From contig OX638316.1 of the NCBI GenBank assembly GCA_951812525.1, forward strand, positions 2,266,630-2,330,629: a stretch of 64,000 bases of DNA. The letters are read 5' to 3'. The notes beneath the pieces are model-generated. The model did no database searches, was not told where the DNA came from, and saw nothing but the letters and a program-made list of their open reading frames with translations. The DNA is from an uncultured Poribacteria bacterium. GTDB lineage: Bacteria > Poribacteria > WGA-4E > WGA-3G. Below, one piece after another: positions 62,154 through 64,000 of the stretch. Position numbers and translations under genes: made by a program. Within the stretch, counting starts at the first letter, position 1. Every line of letters starts with the position of its first letter.

Positions 62154-63800
62154 ATGAGATTTTACGGTTGCTTATTTTTATTCACATACCTTGCTGTCTT
62201 AGGATGCACTGTGCCAGAGATTGATGAAGTCATGCTGGCGACGCAACTTCAGGACGCACAGCAGGCGATTAATAACGCCACCGAATTGAAAGCTGAGCCT
62301 TTGGTGCCAGAAGAGTTCGGGCGAGCTGTAAAGCTTCTGAACTTCGCACGCAATTCGCAGCAAGAAGGCAACATCCCCCAGAGTGTCGAGTTTGCGTATC
62401 AGGCGGAATTAGTCGCCCAGGTTGCAATCGCGAAGGCACGGCAACATCACGCACGGCAACAAGTTATTGCTATTCGAGAAAAGATATACCAACAAATTAT
62501 AAAAGCACAGGAGCATGAGCGCGAAATCGCGAACGTCCGCCAAGTAATTACGGAAGAACAGCTGACTCGTGCTTTGAGTTCGCACGATAAAGTCCAACAG
62601 GTCAGGGAGCAGCTTTTAGCCGAAATTGCTGATTTAAAGACCGCACTGCGTCAAGCCGAACTTCGTTTACCGGTCACAAACTTGGATTCACTGATCGGTA
62701 TGACTACATACATATATCCAGCGATTAAAACAACTGCTGATTACGAACGAACCCAAGCAGCAATCGCATCGATCGTTAATCTCGTTGAACGTGGGGAGTT
62801 TGCTGAAGCCGAGAAGGCTATTGATAAAGCACAGACGGCGATAAACAGTCTTTACGAATTAGCAATACAGAGACAGAAATTGGAGGCGGAAGCGAAACTC
62901 AAGGCGCAAATCTCAATTACTCGGGTTGAAGCAATTATTGAGCGCGCTCAAATTTTTAATGCCAGTGAACATACACCGGAGCTATTCCAAGACGCAAGTG
63001 CACAACTGAGACGCGCCAAGCAGGCATTGACAAACGGTCGCTATGAGCAGGCGAATCAATTCGCACAGCAGGCACAGCGGGTGGCAGACGAGACAGTCAC
63101 AACCGCAGGCGTAAAGGAATTTCAACGGCGCGCAAAGGAAGAGTTGAATCGGATAATATCGCAAGCGGAACGAGAAGTGCGTACGTTGAATGAAAAGATT
63201 AAGGCACAGTCGGAAACACAAGTGCCACGAATGGAGACGCGACTGTATGAACTCGCAAATTCCGCTTATGCAGGGGCTAAATCGGCACTGGCGGCTAAAG
63301 AATATCAGACCGCAATCGAAGCAGCAGCGGAGGGCAACGATTACTTAGAACGTGCCATCGCCAACACGCAACAGGTGACCTCTATCAAATCGGAATTGAT
63401 GGAGGCAGCAAGACAGATTCCTAAGGTTTCGGACATCATAGAGGCACAAAATAGCGTATTAGTTCGTATTAACGGAGATGCATTTGCCTCCGGAAGTGCA
63501 TCCCTCCAAGAAAGTTTTGCTCCTACGTTTGTGCAACTCGCAGAGGTCCTACAGAGAAGTGATTTTCGCGACTATCCTGTCCGAGTTGAATCGCATACAA
63601 GTTCCTTGGGGAATGCCAGCGTTAATCGCAAACTCAGTATGGCGCGCGCCGACGCAGTGAAGAATAAGCTTGTTAATAGTGGCATTGATGTCAGACGACT
63701 CACCGCCGCTGGCTTAGGCGAAACTAAACCAATTGCTACAGAGGGTCCGAGCAAAGAAGCGCGAAACCTCAGAATCGATGTAATTATTACAACAAATTGA
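62154..63800 (+). CDS. OmpA-family lipoprotein with helical DUF4398-like region
   Basis: From ATG 62154 (GAGGAAA before it) the protein has 548 residues. It has a lipobox AVLGC (Cys17), a long helical, partly coiled region (about 30-420) with repeated segments such as AIASIVNLVERGEFAEAEKA and QLRRAKQALTNGRYEQANQF, and a C-terminal OmpA domain (about 430-548). The OmpA domain contains YPVRVESHTSSLGNASVNRK, SMARADAVKNKLVNSGIDVR and RRLTAAGLGETKPIATEG, the peptidoglycan-binding residues. It would link outer membrane and cell wall. The helical part resembles that of the preceding lipoprotein. Confidence 0.88.
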   Translation: MRFYGCLFLFTYLAVLGCTVPEIDEVMLATQLQDAQQAINNATELKAEPLVPEEFGRAVKLLNFARNSQQEGNIPQSVEFAYQAELVAQVAIAKARQHHARQQVIAIREKIYQQIIKAQEHEREIANVRQVITEEQLTRALSSHDKVQQVREQLLAEIADLKTALRQAELRLPVTNLDSLIGMTTYIYPAIKTTADYERTQAAIASIVNLVERGEFAEAEKAIDKAQTAINSLYELAIQRQKLEAEAKLKAQISITRVEAIIERAQIFNASEHTPELFQDASAQLRRAKQALTNGRYEQANQFAQQAQRVADETVTTAGVKEFQRRAKEELNRIISQAEREVRTLNEKIKAQSETQVPRMETRLYELANSAYAGAKSALAAKEYQTAIEAAAEGNDYLERAIANTQQVTSIKSELMEAARQIPKVSDIIEAQNSVLVRINGDAFASGSASLQESFAPTFVQLAEVLQRSDFRDYPVRVESHTSSLGNASVNRKLSMARADAVKNKLVNSGIDVRRLTAAGLGETKPIATEGPSKEARNLRIDVIITTN

Positions 63801-63806
63801 AGACCT

Positions 63807-64000
63807 GTGCCACACAAACAACCTTATGTCATCCATCAGATTGCGCTCAACCTGTTTGGCGACAGATATGTCATCATTTATGACAATACAATTCAGTTCC
63901 ACAACCACTGCTACTATGTGAGACGTATTGATGTATCTGAACATCTATATCATGGATGCTACTACCTACAAGACGCGAACACGGGCTTGGCGATGTGGAG
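63807..64000 (+). CDS. Hypothetical protein, 3' end beyond window
   Basis: An open frame of 64 codons runs off the right edge from a GTG at 63807, 6 bases after the OmpA stop. It reads PHKQPYVIHQIALNLFGDRY, VIIYDNTIQFHNHCYYVRRI and DVSEHLYHGCYYLQD, which looks like coding sequence. No ribosome binding site is evident, and the true start may be different. No family is recognised. Confidence 0.45.
   Translation, partial: MPHKQPYVIHQIALNLFGDRYVIIYDNTIQFHNHCYYVRRIDVSEHLYHGCYYLQDANTGLAMW

Noticed and set aside
1-64000. CRISPR arrays, tRNA or rRNA genes
   Set aside because: No regularly spaced repeats, cloverleaf with TTCGA-type arm, or rRNA-like block was found by eye on either strand.

Overview
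The window looks like a chromosomal segment from a Gram-negative, outer-membrane-bearing heterotroph, most likely Candidatus Poribacteria or a close FCB/PVC-side relative. This is inferred from the gene mix, not from a marker tree. The pointers are many lipoproteins and beta-barrels, a PorX-type PglZ response regulator, a bacterial microcompartment (BMC) shell gene, a phytanoyl-CoA dioxygenase beside a sugar isomerase and Gfo/Idh/MocA oxidoreductases, and a DUF6784/6785-type membrane protein. Coding density is high. Most starts have a clear AGGAGG-type ribosome binding site, and several promoters match the sigma-70 consensus. TGA is used as an ordinary stop. No tRNA, rRNA or CRISPR array was seen.

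Layout. 1-6170 (minus): a lipoprotein cut by the window edge, then an envelope operon (Tyr- and Ser/Arg-rich secreted protein, DUF5683-like protein, SnoaL-like lipoprotein, Wzz/GumC-like chain-length protein). 6444-8281 (minus): a three-gene BMC locus (flavoprotein-like, PduL phosphotransacylase, BMC-H shell). 8427-12324 (minus): MsrP, a peptidase-MA-like protein, a metallophosphoesterase and a TPR protein. 12847-24410 (plus): a heavy-metal efflux locus with a Cys-rich secreted protein, a beta-barrel protein interrupted by an in-frame TGA in a CxxC-like position (candidate selenoprotein), a YHS protein, two overlapping TolC-type ducts, a membrane-fusion protein with five metal-binding ribbons and an enlarged CusA/CzcA pump. 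24604-27994 (plus): an outer-membrane barrel, an FMN-binding-like protein and a double VWA protein.

27999-37217 is accessory in character: a squalene-cyclase-like repeat protein, an alcohol dehydrogenase, a CoxE-like VWA protein, an aspartic protease pair, an MNT-HEPN fusion, a nuclease-like/TPR gene set, a truncated gene, a frameshifted IS982-family element with target duplications, and a decayed YgiT-type zinc-finger gene. 37243-46580 is metabolic: DUF6785-like, E1 alpha, SRAP, SDR, PhyH, sugar isomerase and two divergently transcribed Gfo/Idh genes. 46753-51593 carries a sulfite/nitrite reductase fused to a TusA domain, a VapBC-like toxin-antitoxin pair and a MoeB/ThiF gene. 51673-55523 (minus) holds an SDR, an aminotransferase, a TIGR01777 protein and a HAD phosphatase. 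55899-64000 (plus) holds a PorY/PorX-like pair, RNase G, L21-L27, a DUF4398 lipoprotein and an OmpA-family protein.

The clearest functional unit is the metal-efflux locus. Metal-capturing secreted proteins, a metal-ribbon-laden adaptor, an RND pump and two outer-membrane ducts would move a soft metal such as Cu or Ag out of the periplasm. The most unusual features are the in-frame UGA followed by a SECIS-like hairpin, the multiplied metal ribbons, the reductase-TusA fusion, the BMC locus with only three visible genes, and a dispersed GTAGG-hairpin repeat family whose stems show compensatory changes.
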